Positions 33,228 through 42,534 of a DNA stretch of 64,000 nucleotides are shown one piece after another. Position 1 is the first letter of the stretch, and every line of letters begins with the position of its first letter. Under the pieces are notes generated by a model that made no database searches, was not told the origin of the DNA, and worked only from the letters and a program-made list of their open reading frames with translations. Source of the stretch: a virus; IMG/VR virus record IMGVR_UViG_3300001041_000017, positions 1 through 64,000 of that record; one strand, 5' to 3'. Made by a program: the position numbers and the translations under genes.

Positions 33228-34694
33228 ATGCCTTGGATAGATGAGAAAATGATCGAAGAATCTAAAATTCAAATTGGGTTTCAAGAATTATTGGAATCTG
33301 AAGGATGGACTTTAGAATCGCATTTCAAGAAAGTTGTTTTTGGAGCGAATTTTATAAACCCAATTTCTCCTTTACAGAGTAATTTTCCTATAGAATTTCA
33401 TATTGCAGAGCATTTTATTTTTTCACCACAAAAACCAGAAGGTGTAGAAAGTCCTGATATTTACTTCGGTTTAGCTTCTTATGGATATTTTGAAATGTTT
33501 TATGGATCTATTCCCGTAGATATAGTACCAATATTAGATACCGAAGAAATTCCAACACCTGAAAATGGTATAGAAATCAAAGATAAAACAGGTTACAAAT
33601 TGCTTGGTGAGTGGGTTACTTCCAAATTCCCTAACTACAGAAGAAATTCTACTATCTATACTTATATGACAGAAAAGATTCCAGATATCACAGACGGAGA
33701 AGACGTAGTTATGGCATGGGATGAGGGTATATTGGGTGATTTTAAGAAAGCTTCTTTGGATATAGAAATTAAAAAGACTGGTTTTTTGAAATTTAGTGCC
33801 AGTCCTGTTTTTAAAATTTTTGTTGCAAAACCAGAATGTATGCAATCTCCCATAGTTCCTATAAATCTACGAACACCAGATTTAGAAGTAAAGAATACAA
33901 ACTATAACGAAGGTTTTTTAGTAAGCACGAATAACTTATGGTCAGATAGTCTTTTAAGATTATCTGGACATTTAGATGAAAATTCTTTATTTTTTATTTT
34001 ACAAGCCGACAATTCCGGCAATTTTGAAAATAATCTAGTTCCCTCAATACCTCTATATTGGGGTAAAATAGAGTCTCTTTCTGAAACAGATAAATATTCA
34101 GATGTAATAATAACCGGAAGTGCCTTAGAATCAAAAGAATCTTTTATAGACTATGATAGTTCCGATCCATTTATTTCCCCAGAAGATTCTTCTATAATGC
34201 CAATACTTAAGAATTATGGTTCTCTTTGTGGAAATGGAATTGATAATATAATGATTCATAGATCTAAATATGGTTCTAGGTATCAAGCAGGATATCTTAG
34301 TTGGAATGCCCCACCTAATAGTATGCCTCCAGAAAGATCTAAAATAATATCGGGACCTTCAGGATCTTCCGTTTTGGATTATCCTAGAGCGTATCTGGAT
34401 TCTTTGATGAATTATAAATTTAATCCTTCGGCTTATAGTAATAAAATTCATAGTTCTAGGGCTTACGTCGTTCATCCGGAAGAGGGGGTTCGGGGATTTC
34501 TCCCAAACATAATACTTTTCCCTGGAATGTCGATGATTAATTCAGATAAACTAAAAATAAGGAAAGCAAACTGTCCTAATAAATTCGATCTTTATAGGTA
34601 TTTTTCTATTGGATCAATATCCCCTTTTACAAAAAGACCGGGAACAGTTTATAGGCCGGCAGGTATCGGGTTTTACGAAAAGGAGATGGAATAA
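33228..34694 (+). CDS. Tail fibre-like paralogue 3 (488 aa)
   Basis: Shares the paralogue layout: PWIDEKMIEESKI start, LESEGWTLESHFKK, LFFILQADNSGNFENN, YKFNPSAYSNKI and the end PFTKRPGTVYRPAGIGFYEKE. Strong AAAGGAGGTTTTAGGAA site before ATG 33228. Likely a fibre or baseplate component working with the other copies (inference). Confidence 0.6.
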   Translation: MPWIDEKMIEESKIQIGFQELLESEGWTLESHFKKVVFGANFINPISPLQSNFPIEFHIAEHFIFSPQKPEGVESPDIYFGLASYGYFEMFYGSIPVDIVPILDTEEIPTPENGIEIKDKTGYKLLGEWVTSKFPNYRRNSTIYTYMTEKIPDITDGEDVVMAWDEGILGDFKKASLDIEIKKTGFLKFSASPVFKIFVAKPECMQSPIVPINLRTPDLEVKNTNYNEGFLVSTNNLWSDSLLRLSGHLDENSLFFILQADNSGNFENNLVPSIPLYWGKIESLSETDKYSDVIITGSALESKESFIDYDSSDPFISPEDSSIMPILKNYGSLCGNGIDNIMIHRSKYGSRYQAGYLSWNAPPNSMPPERSKIISGPSGSSVLDYPRAYLDSLMNYKFNPSAYSNKIHSSRAYVVHPEEGVRGFLPNIILFPGMSMINSDKLKIRKANCPNKFDLYRYFSIGSISPFTKRPGTVYRPAGIGFYEKEME

Positions 34695-36692
34695 ATGTGG
34701 GTTGATTATTCTTCATATGTCCAATCTATTGTCGATGATTTAAGTACAGAGTTGTCGAAAAACGGTTGGAATAATTTTTTAAAGTATAGAATAAAAAATG
34801 GTTTTAATTTTGGAGAGGTTAGGCTTTTTAAGTCTCTAGGATCAGATCTCCAAACTAGATTTCTAGGAATTGTCTACGGATACAATACATCCAATTCATT
34901 GTTTAACGATAACAGAATTATTTTTAACGATTCCCCTTTAGGTTTAGTAGGACTTGGGGATGGGGTTAAAACTGATTTTCAATTAAAACTATATCCAGTT
35001 GATACTTCTATTTTTACTCTTTACAAAAATGGAGTAGAAATAAAATCAACAGATTATACATTAGAAAAAGAAAGAGGAAGGATAAGATTTTCTGTAGCAC
35101 CAGAACTAAATAGTCTTATAACAGTAACATATAAATTAGGAAGTTCTGCTCCAGAGCCTCCTACTAAACTAATATTCTTTACTTTTAACAATATATTTTT
35201 AGAAAATCAGAGTTTAATACAAGATGGAGGAAGTCCGGTCTCAATAGGAACTGGTAATGGTACTACCACAAAATTTCTTATACCTAATACTCCTATTAAA
35301 CCAGATTCTCTTACTGTTTATCTCAATGGAGTAACTACCTCTAATTACACGATAGATTACACCCTGGGAGAAGTGACATTTAATACTGCTCCATTATCTC
35401 AAGTAGAAATAACAGCAAAATACTTAATACTTTTCAACAGTGAATTAGATGTAACTATAGGAACTGGGGATGGAGAAGAAACAGAATTCTCCGTACCTAT
35501 AAAACCAATAAAAGAGGATTCTCTGTTAGAAGTTACGGTTGGTGGATTATTAAAAGAAATAGATACTGATTATACAGTTAACTATGTAGAAGGAATAATA
35601 GACTTTGAAAACGCTCCAGGAACAGGTCAAAAAATAGATGTTATATATACAACGACTATTTATAATAGCACTTCTATAGGAGATTTTTCAGTAACTATTC
35701 CAGATATATCTTCAGCAACTTTTGATGGCTTAAATACTCAGTCTCTAATGGGGGCTGTTTATAATTCATTGAATTATTCATTCCCTTCACTTCCGACAGT
35801 TGTTTCTTTTACTTCGGAAACAAACTTTGGTAGAGGATGGCAGAGAGATAGTTCTATCTATTTCTGGGGAAACATTAATAAGGATAGAATGATTTTATTT
35901 ATAAGACCAGATCCGGCTGTAGGAGCAGAATTAGCCTACTTCTCCACTTTGTACGCTGGAAGACTACAAACAATAGGGAAATCTCCAAGAAAGAATATGG
36001 TTCTTATTGGTGGGTGTAAAGATACTGATGAAATTTTATGGTCAGCAAATAAAAAACTTGGAAATTCCATAGTTGATTACGGACCGGGGACAAGTAATGG
36101 AAATTCTAGTCCTTTACTACAACAATCAATAGGTGGAGCATATTATCAAACTCATTATTTTGCTTTTATAACTCACGACAAAGCAATAGATTCAGGAGAA
36201 GGAAGATACAATCCTTCGGTTTATTCCGGTAAATATCATTTATCTGAAATATATTTGGTTCATCCTAACGACGGGTATGTAGGAAAACTGGACGATGTTT
36301 TTGCTATGCACCCGAAAAATGTTTATCAAAATAATGAGTTTGAAATTCAGGAAGATGTCAGTCTTTATCAGGTTGGAACTGGTGACGGAATCAATAAGAT
36401 ATTCCATGTCCCTCATGCCCCTACAGGTGGGAAAGAGGGTCTTGTAGTAACAATCAATAGTGAAGATGAATGTATTGAAACAACAGGTTTTGTTTATGAC
36501 GAAGAAACAAAAACAATAACCTTAAATACAGCAGCAGTAAATAAAGCTATTATTTTGGTATCTTATTCTTACAACCATGTTTATAAATTTGTCTTACCTA
36601 CGACTCCCAGAACCCCTTACAGAATAGATGGGATAACCCCATACAATCCTATTGGACTGGCTGTATTCAAAGAAAAAGATCCTGTAGAATAA
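34695..36692 (+). CDS. Tail fibre-like paralogue 4 with repeated beta modules (665 aa)
   Basis: The start (MWVDYSSYVQSIVDDLSTEL), IYFWGNINKDRMILFIRPD, YNPSVYSGKY and the RTPYRIDGITPYNPIGLA ending show relation to the other three paralogues. It also has four copies of a module of about 65 residues, at about 85-148, 183-246, 255-320 and 557-628. Each begins G-T/L-G-D-G followed by F-strand and then YTL or YTV with a F-x-x-AP motif. These may be small beta-sandwich binding modules. Start ATG 34695, directly after the previous stop. Confidence 0.6.
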   Translation: MWVDYSSYVQSIVDDLSTELSKNGWNNFLKYRIKNGFNFGEVRLFKSLGSDLQTRFLGIVYGYNTSNSLFNDNRIIFNDSPLGLVGLGDGVKTDFQLKLYPVDTSIFTLYKNGVEIKSTDYTLEKERGRIRFSVAPELNSLITVTYKLGSSAPEPPTKLIFFTFNNIFLENQSLIQDGGSPVSIGTGNGTTTKFLIPNTPIKPDSLTVYLNGVTTSNYTIDYTLGEVTFNTAPLSQVEITAKYLILFNSELDVTIGTGDGEETEFSVPIKPIKEDSLLEVTVGGLLKEIDTDYTVNYVEGIIDFENAPGTGQKIDVIYTTTIYNSTSIGDFSVTIPDISSATFDGLNTQSLMGAVYNSLNYSFPSLPTVVSFTSETNFGRGWQRDSSIYFWGNINKDRMILFIRPDPAVGAELAYFSTLYAGRLQTIGKSPRKNMVLIGGCKDTDEILWSANKKLGNSIVDYGPGTSNGNSSPLLQQSIGGAYYQTHYFAFITHDKAIDSGEGRYNPSVYSGKYHLSEIYLVHPNDGYVGKLDDVFAMHPKNVYQNNEFEIQEDVSLYQVGTGDGINKIFHVPHAPTGGKEGLVVTINSEDECIETTGFVYDEETKTITLNTAAVNKAIILVSYSYNHVYKFVLPTTPRTPYRIDGITPYNPIGLAVFKEKDPVE

Positions 36693-36698
36693 AATAAA

Positions 36699-36767
36699 GG
36701 GGAGACGATTATGAAGAAAATTTATTCTTTGAGTATCGTCTCCCATACTTTTTTCAAAAAGTATGGG
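36699..36767 (+). promoter_or_regulatory. Competing hairpins over the ribosome binding site and start of the 792-aa gene
   Basis: GGGAGACGAT (36700-36709), holding the ribosome binding site, pairs perfectly with ATCGTCTCCC (36735-36744), with the ATG (36711) in the loop. A second perfect 12-bp hairpin, CCCATACTTTTT (36742-36753) with AAAAAGTATGGG (36756-36767), shares the last CCC, so both stems compete at their junction. This suggests translational control. Confidence 0.6.
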
Positions 36768-39089
36768 TTAGAATGTCCAATTCTTTTCTCAGGACAATAC
36801 TTAAAGACTCCTCTTACCTTGCCCCATTATAGTAAATGTGATGGAAAGGAATTAAGGATAAATAGAGGTTTTACTAGAAGGGTAGTTGAAGTTGAAAGCA
36901 TTCTTTCTGACTTTGTAGAATCTATAAAAAAAGATATTCAAGAAATTGTAACTAATAACGAAAAAAAATATGGAAACAAAGTAGGATATGTTTGGTTGGA
37001 ATCTGAAAATAATTATTTTGATTTTTATAAAAAAGAATTAGAAGTAAAAGATATCCTTCAAGAGATAAAAGGATATCTGATAAATAATTTAGAAACAGTA
37101 ATTATTGATGATAAAAAATCAGAAGTATTAAATAATTTAGAAATAGTAGAAATTGAGAGTAAAGATTCAAGAATGTTTAACAATTTAGAAACAGAGGTTA
37201 GTAATAGTCTTCAGGTTGGTATAGCAAGAGAAGTTATTGATACTGTAATTTATTTAAAAGATTCTAAGGAGGAAGTAGTCTCAGAAGTAGAAATAGATTC
37301 TGGAATTGATTCTGAGAAGGCTATTTTAATAGATGAGTTTGAAAAAGATTCTCTTAGCTCTTCTCAGAAAATAAATAATGAAATGTATTTTCAGCCAAAC
37401 AATTTATTTAATCCAGAACTATCTTTTAAGGATAATATCTTGGAACTACCAGAAGAAATTAAATCCTTTGATTTAGAGAATAAGGTAGTTATAGATATCC
37501 ATTGGATTAAAGATTTAATGAGAAAAAGTTTAACAGCGGAGAATCCTTTAACCGAAAAAATCTTAAATATTCTCCAGGTCAATTATGGAGAAGATTTTGT
37601 TAAGAGTATGAATTTAGAAAGAATTATTCCAGAAGAAGAATTTTTACTTTCGGAAACTTATTTATTGGAACCACATTACCCCTTATCAGAATTAATTTCT
37701 ATAAGCTCTTCTGAAAGAATATCTCCAGAAATTCCATTCTCTATAATTCAAGAAAAAGAATTATCCAAAAAAGATATAGTTGTCTTTAATATTGATTCAA
37801 GCAAAGAGTTTGTCAATAATCAAACAGTTGAAATAGATTTAACATCTTCTCCAGAGTTTGATAAGAACAATATTTTTGAGTCAGAAATATCAGAAAATAA
37901 AGAAATGTCTTTGGAAAATAATCTTGTCTTAACGGTTTCAAATGATATCGTTTCAAATAAAATAAATATTTCTGAGTCAATAATTGAAAACGGAAGAATG
38001 TTCTATAAAGATCAAATAGAAGAAGTTATCCCTTCTGATAGATTTATGGATTTTGCTAATTCAAATATTCACGAAATAAGGGGCGAAAGTATTATTGAGG
38101 GATCTCCCCACCAAAATTACAACGTATTTATTCCAGATAATTTCTTGGGGAATAGTCTTGTTTCTGAAATAGAGTCTATCGAAGATTATCTTACACAATT
38201 TAATAGAATTATTCCTATTGAGGAGTTATTAGAAAGTAAAATAATCTCTGGAGATAAAGGTCTGGTTGGTGAAGTTTATTTTCAGGAACTATTAAATCTT
38301 ACTCCTTATAATATAAGAATAGTAGATGTTGAAAAAAGCAAATTAAGCACAAAGAATGAAATATATGATTTTGAAATATTGAATAGCGAAAGTTTTTCAA
38401 GGAGAGAATCGTTAGAAGAATTCTCCCTTATAGATTTCTCAGAATTTAATCAACCAAGTATGATGTCAGAATTAATAGAACTACCTTCCGGAGCTACTCC
38501 AATACTTCGGGAAAATATTCTTTATGTCTTAGAAGACTTAATGGCAACAAGAAATATTACTGAAAAATTTATAGTAGATTCTTTGGAGGAGATGAAAGGT
38601 AGGGCTATTTTAGAATCTGTTCTCTCTCCATTAATGAATTTTACAAAAAATAAAAAAGTTCTTCCGATAAAGATTAGAAAAAGAAAGCTATCAAGTCTAA
38701 AAAACAAAGAAATTATAACTAGGGTAACAGATTTTAAAGATATGGTTAGGGATAATATTTTACCTATAGTTATACCTAAACAGAAAAAACTTCTTAGGTT
38801 AAATAATGAAATTATAACAGAATTGAAAGAGCAAAAAGAATTTGTTATTAATAGGCCAGAAATAATTATCAGAAAATCAAAAGATTCTTTTTTTAACAGA
38901 ATAAACAAAGAGATACTTTTGATAAATGATTCAATAGAAAATGCTTTAAGGATAAAACAAGTTATACCTATAAGTATAATTAAAGATGTTAATTTAACCG
39001 AGAAAGAAGAAGAAAGTAGTGAATTAATATGGCTCATAATGGGAAGACCTTATTTCTGGTCTAACTGGCCTGGAAAGAAAACAAGGTAG
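36711..39089 (+). CDS. Large acidic protein of unknown function (792 aa)
   Basis: A long acidic protein rich in Glu, Ile, Ser and Asn, with no recognised domain. Weak internal repeats of the type LNNLEIVEIESKD / INNLETVIIDDKK occur at about residues 122-165. A basic stretch appears at about 645-690 (KIRKRKLSSLKNKE). The N-terminus has a Cys (YGLECPILFSGQYLKTP) and a basic cluster. It lies among fibre genes, so a virion or fibre-related role is possible. Start ATG 36711 behind AAAGGGGAGACGATT, which is folded into a hairpin. Confidence 0.65.
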   Translation: MKKIYSLSIVSHTFFKKYGLECPILFSGQYLKTPLTLPHYSKCDGKELRINRGFTRRVVEVESILSDFVESIKKDIQEIVTNNEKKYGNKVGYVWLESENNYFDFYKKELEVKDILQEIKGYLINNLETVIIDDKKSEVLNNLEIVEIESKDSRMFNNLETEVSNSLQVGIAREVIDTVIYLKDSKEEVVSEVEIDSGIDSEKAILIDEFEKDSLSSSQKINNEMYFQPNNLFNPELSFKDNILELPEEIKSFDLENKVVIDIHWIKDLMRKSLTAENPLTEKILNILQVNYGEDFVKSMNLERIIPEEEFLLSETYLLEPHYPLSELISISSSERISPEIPFSIIQEKELSKKDIVVFNIDSSKEFVNNQTVEIDLTSSPEFDKNNIFESEISENKEMSLENNLVLTVSNDIVSNKINISESIIENGRMFYKDQIEEVIPSDRFMDFANSNIHEIRGESIIEGSPHQNYNVFIPDNFLGNSLVSEIESIEDYLTQFNRIIPIEELLESKIISGDKGLVGEVYFQELLNLTPYNIRIVDVEKSKLSTKNEIYDFEILNSESFSRRESLEEFSLIDFSEFNQPSMMSELIELPSGATPILRENILYVLEDLMATRNITEKFIVDSLEEMKGRAILESVLSPLMNFTKNKKVLPIKIRKRKLSSLKNKEIITRVTDFKDMVRDNILPIVIPKQKKLLRLNNEIITELKEQKEFVINRPEIIIRKSKDSFFNRINKEILLINDSIENALRIKQVIPISIIKDVNLTEKEEESSELIWLIMGRPYFWSNWPGKKTR

Positions 39090-39099
39090 GTGTTTAAGA

Positions 39100-40122
39100 T
39101 TGGGTTTATATAAATCAAGAAGTGGCCTTTATTTCGAAGATACTTTTAGAAGTCTAAATGATAGGTGGAAATTTTCTTCAGAAAACTATTCTCTAGGAAT
39201 TGATTATTTGAGATTAATACAATCGGATGTAGAATGTTTCGCTTTATTTGATCTTCCGGCAGAAAATAATATTGTCATAGACATCTATTCCGACTTCGCT
39301 CCTCAAGATAATATTTCACAAGCTGGACTATTGGTTTGGAGGAATTCCTATGAGAGATTAGAATTATTGAAAGATTTAGATTTAGCGGAAGAAGATTTTA
39401 TAGGTTTTAGAACAGTAAAAGAAAATGGTCTTTGGTCTTTCTATGGAATACAGGAGAACGGTATTAAATTTATAGACAAGACAGAGTTTCTAGGGGCTAT
39501 ATCCTGTGGCTTTATCTTAAAACAAGGAAACATACCTTTTGATGTTAAAAGGGTCTTAGTAAGCCTTGGAGACTCATTAAAAATAAGAAACATATTACCA
39601 GGACAAGTTGTTGAATTATATGATAGTGAATCAGTATTGATAGAATCAAAAGTTGTTCCAGATGATAGTAATGGTTTAGATTTTACATTATCGACAATGC
39701 CTCTCAATGGAAGAGTAATATTAAAAGATGAATTAAGTAACGAGTTAGATAATTTAGAAACAATTTTTTCTGGTGGAGATGTTTACGAATCTGGATCATA
39801 TCTTCAAGTATTGAAAGATGGACAAGAATTGTCAACGACAGACCTAACAAACTTGGGGATTATGCGAAATGGAGTTTTAGAAATTCCTTTGCAGCTTTTC
39901 AATCCTAAAACAGAGACTACAGCTACAAACATAAATATTTTTACAGAACAATATGAAACAAAGTTCGGATACCAATGGGTAACTATAAATGGTTTAGAAT
40001 CCTTAAGTCTTGGTTTTCTAAATCCTCTTGGTCTTTTTGATTTTACGATAAAAGTTGAACAATCAGACGATTATTCTGGTCCTCTTCCATTGTTTTTTAA
40101 TTTGGGGGTGGATCACAGATGA
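39100..40122 (+). CDS. Tail-region protein with lectin-like N-terminus (340 aa)
   Basis: The N-terminal 160 residues (YFEDTFRSLNDRWKFSS, ISQAGLLVWRNSYERLEL, GLWSFYGIQENG) resemble a concanavalin-like beta-sandwich of the kind found in carbohydrate-binding modules. The C-terminal half is beta-rich. A cell-surface sugar-binding role is possible. Start TTG 39100 behind GGTAGGTGTTTAAGA. It overlaps the next gene by 4 nt. Confidence 0.55.
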   Translation: MGLYKSRSGLYFEDTFRSLNDRWKFSSENYSLGIDYLRLIQSDVECFALFDLPAENNIVIDIYSDFAPQDNISQAGLLVWRNSYERLELLKDLDLAEEDFIGFRTVKENGLWSFYGIQENGIKFIDKTEFLGAISCGFILKQGNIPFDVKRVLVSLGDSLKIRNILPGQVVELYDSESVLIESKVVPDDSNGLDFTLSTMPLNGRVILKDELSNELDNLETIFSGGDVYESGSYLQVLKDGQELSTTDLTNLGIMRNGVLEIPLQLFNPKTETTATNINIFTEQYETKFGYQWVTINGLESLSLGFLNPLGLFDFTIKVEQSDDYSGPLPLFFNLGVDHR

Positions 40123-40487
40123 GATTGAAATTAAACATCATTTCAGGAGAACTCATAAAAGAAGAATATAAATTGTTTGATGTTTCTCCAGGAGATGTTG
40201 AAAGATTCTGGTTTCCCTATTATCCTTACGGAATTATTAAAGGAATAAAAGTTATCGGGACAGCCGGAGTTATGGGTTTTAATGTTTCTGTCTTTACAGA
40301 CGAAACAGAAAAGAATCCAATTTATTATTCTGGATCTGTTAATACGATTTTGTGGGACATTATGGACATTCCGGTTATTGACGAAACAGGAATGGAAAGA
40401 GTTTACGTTGTTTTGAAAAGCGAGAATTCACCAGAATCAATTATAGGTGATTTTCATATGGAAATCTATACACAGAGGAGGTTGTAA
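40119..40487 (+). CDS. Small beta-rich tail-region protein (122 aa)
   Basis: The ATG at 40119 overlaps the previous stop (ATGA) behind GGGGGTGGATCACAG. The product is beta-rich with FWFPYYPYGIIKGIKVIG and SVNTILWDIMDIP. No known family; likely a structural accessory of the tail tip. Confidence 0.6.
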   Translation: MRLKLNIISGELIKEEYKLFDVSPGDVERFWFPYYPYGIIKGIKVIGTAGVMGFNVSVFTDETEKNPIYYSGSVNTILWDIMDIPVIDETGMERVYVVLKSENSPESIIGDFHMEIYTQRRL

Positions 40488-40492
40488 CAATT

Positions 40493-41008
40493 ATGGCAGG
40501 ACCGCCAGATGTACGTTGGTATGATAAAGATAGTATTGCTGAAGTAGTAGGTGGTTGGGATGCCGGAACAGTAGATGCCGGAGGAGAATCTGTTCCGGCA
40601 GTATTTCATATTTGGAATAACAAAGGTGGGGCAGAGACACTTTCAGATATGCAGGACGTTACAATAACCACGAAAAGTTATGTTCCTGGAGATGAGGCAG
40701 CCTCCGGCAAGGATGAAGGACCGGTAGCAACAAAATCTCAAGCTTCTGTTTTTGCATTATTCGAGACAGATGCAGGTTGGATTTCATCATTGGGAAATGG
40801 TGTTTATGAAGAGGTTGGAGGATCTGATACGGCTGTAGTCTACAGTAGGTCAGGTGTTGCCGGGATTATAAAGGGAACCTTAAATAATGGCGACGTTTTA
40901 ACCAACAAAGCTAATTATTCCAAAGTCAAATTAAAACTTGTAGCAAAAGCAGATGCGGCAGCAGGTCAAATTTGGTGGTTAACAAGATTTAGTTACAAAT
41001 ACGTCTAA
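40493..41008 (+). CDS. Likely abundant tail or fibre protein (171 aa)
   Basis: The codon use is richer in G and C than flanking genes (Ala, Gly and Val rich product), like the capsid and tail tube genes. It has a strong GAGGAGG site and its own terminator, which together suggest high expression. Residues 1-60 contain WDAGTVDAGGESVPAVFHIWN. A decoration or fibre role is likely but the family is not recognised. Confidence 0.6.
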   Translation: MAGPPDVRWYDKDSIAEVVGGWDAGTVDAGGESVPAVFHIWNNKGGAETLSDMQDVTITTKSYVPGDEAASGKDEGPVATKSQASVFALFETDAGWISSLGNGVYEEVGGSDTAVVYSRSGVAGIIKGTLNNGDVLTNKANYSKVKLKLVAKADAAAGQIWWLTRFSYKYV

Positions 41009-41013
41009 GAATT

Positions 41014-41060
41014 AATAAAGCGGTGGTTTGGCTTAATAGCCGGATCTCCGCTTTATTTTT
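41014..41060 (+). terminator. Rho-independent terminator with nested hairpin
   Basis: AATAAAGCGG (41014-41023) pairs with CCGCTTTATT (41048-41057), enclosing a small inner hairpin GGCT-TAAT-AGCC (41030-41041), then TTTTTA. It ends the transcript of the preceding likely abundant protein. Confidence 0.82.
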
Positions 41061-41083
41061 ATGTTAAGGGAGATGATTTATTT

Positions 41084-41836
41084 ATGTTATGGAATGCTCA
41101 GTTGAAAGATGGTTTATTCATAAGCGAAATACAGAATGGTAAAAGAAATGACTTCTTGGATATACCAAAAGAAAATATTGAAAAAATAGTAGTGAAAGAA
41201 TCAAATGCTTTAAGCAATATTTCTTTTTCAGCAGATGAAGGAATTTTTGACTTTAATAATCTTGATTTTTCAAAACTTCAAGAATTAGAAGAAGGAAAAG
41301 AATTTAAGTTTGTTTATAATAAAGAAAAAGGAAAGTTTTTATTAGATACAGACTCCAGGAATACTCTTTTGGATTTAATTTTAAAGCAAGAATATCAAGA
41401 TTATATAAGCCTTAATTCTAAAGGATTTTTTGAAATAAATAGGGAACCTTATTTCATTAGTTTGAAGGAAGATAAATCAGATGAAGAATTGTTGGTGTCA
41501 GACGGTTCTTTAGGTTTTATTTATTTCAAAGAAGGATATACGAATTTTATTGGGAATACGGGAAATGTTATTCCTCTGAAAAAATCTATGGGGAATATGT
41601 CTTACAATTTAGGTTATGAAAAAGAATATATTTTGGATGATTTGAAGTTTTACGTTAAAAATATCGTGTCATATAATGTATCTCAGAGAGGTATATTTAT
41701 GGATTTGATTATGAAATGTAATAGAAAAGATTTTAAAGTAGACTTAGATATTGTTTATGGTTCAAAAGTACATACTATTAATTTTATGTTTAGAGGAGAT
41801 CCGGTAAGAATATCAAGAACAATATGTATGATATAG
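41084..41836 (+). CDS. Tail-region protein of unknown function (250 aa)
   Basis: The ATG at 41084 follows AAGGGAGATGATTTATTT. The first 40 residues (LWNAQLKDGLFISEIQNGKR) begin a beta-rich fold; the middle is charged. No recognised domain. It lies between the abundant protein gene and the lectin-like genes. Confidence 0.55.
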   Translation: MLWNAQLKDGLFISEIQNGKRNDFLDIPKENIEKIVVKESNALSNISFSADEGIFDFNNLDFSKLQELEEGKEFKFVYNKEKGKFLLDTDSRNTLLDLILKQEYQDYISLNSKGFFEINREPYFISLKEDKSDEELLVSDGSLGFIYFKEGYTNFIGNTGNVIPLKKSMGNMSYNLGYEKEYILDDLKFYVKNIVSYNVSQRGIFMDLIMKCNRKDFKVDLDIVYGSKVHTINFMFRGDPVRISRTICMI

Positions 41837-41849
41837 AGGTGATTTAATT

Positions 41850-42515
41850 ATGTGTCCGATCCCGGCAACAAGCGGAATTTTAAGATCAAGCATTTATGAT
41901 ATGCAAGTTGGCGATTATATTCCTTTCAGATGGACAGCATTAACATCTGGAATAGTAGGTTTCCCTAGTGAATTAGGTACTTGTACGGTTACAGAAATTA
42001 CAACCGCAGGATATGATATACCTACCATTGATGGAAAAGCCTTTTTACTTAAAGCAGATAAAGGTTTGTTAATAGGTGATAGAACTGTTCAAACGAATAT
42101 TTCATGGAATAATTTGAATGCAGCTGGGTATATAGAAGGTAAAATATATACATTCTCATCAAAACAAATCCTATTACGATCTCTTTCAGGTGGTTGTTCC
42201 TATTCAGATGTTAATGGAGAAAAAAGTTCTTCTAATCAAGGTAAAGGTGGTTGGCCTACTATAAACGAATGGGATACGTATATAATTAAATCTGATTTAG
42301 GTGGAAAAATAATTCCGGCAGCAGACAATGTTTGGAACGCAAACACTAGATATAGTTTTACAAAAGATACTCCAATATTAGGTATAGCAGCATCCTCTAA
42401 TAGAGTAGTTCGTGTATCAAATTCTTTTGTTAATATTGATTGTGGATATTTGGCAGCAAATATGGGCTATCGTCCAGTATTAGAGTTTAAAGAAGATGGT
42501 AGCGGTGTATGGTAA
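41850..42515 (+). CDS. C-type-lectin-like fibre domain protein (221 aa)
   Basis: The protein resembles residues about 143-325 of the next gene: both have a start of the form M-x-x-G-D-x-I, an ISW-x-x-LN segment, LSGG or SGGW, NEWDTYI/NEWDKYI, LGG-I-P and MGYRPVLEF/FGFRPLFI at the end. That ending is like the last strand of phage receptor-binding C-type lectin folds. A receptor-binding role is plausible. Start ATG 41850 behind AGAGGTGATTTAATT. Confidence 0.6.
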   Translation: MCPIPATSGILRSSIYDMQVGDYIPFRWTALTSGIVGFPSELGTCTVTEITTAGYDIPTIDGKAFLLKADKGLLIGDRTVQTNISWNNLNAAGYIEGKIYTFSSKQILLRSLSGGCSYSDVNGEKSSSNQGKGGWPTINEWDTYIIKSDLGGKIIPAADNVWNANTRYSFTKDTPILGIAASSNRVVRVSNSFVNIDCGYLAANMGYRPVLEFKEDGSGVW

Positions 42516-42534
42516 TAAAAGGTGGTGATATGAT

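Noticed and set aside
38522-39037. A hydrophobic 171-aa frame on the - strand that looks like a membrane protein
   Set aside because: It is the antisense of a Glu/Ile/Lys-rich coding region, which gives Phe/Leu/Ile-rich artefacts. It has no ribosome binding site and no promoter.
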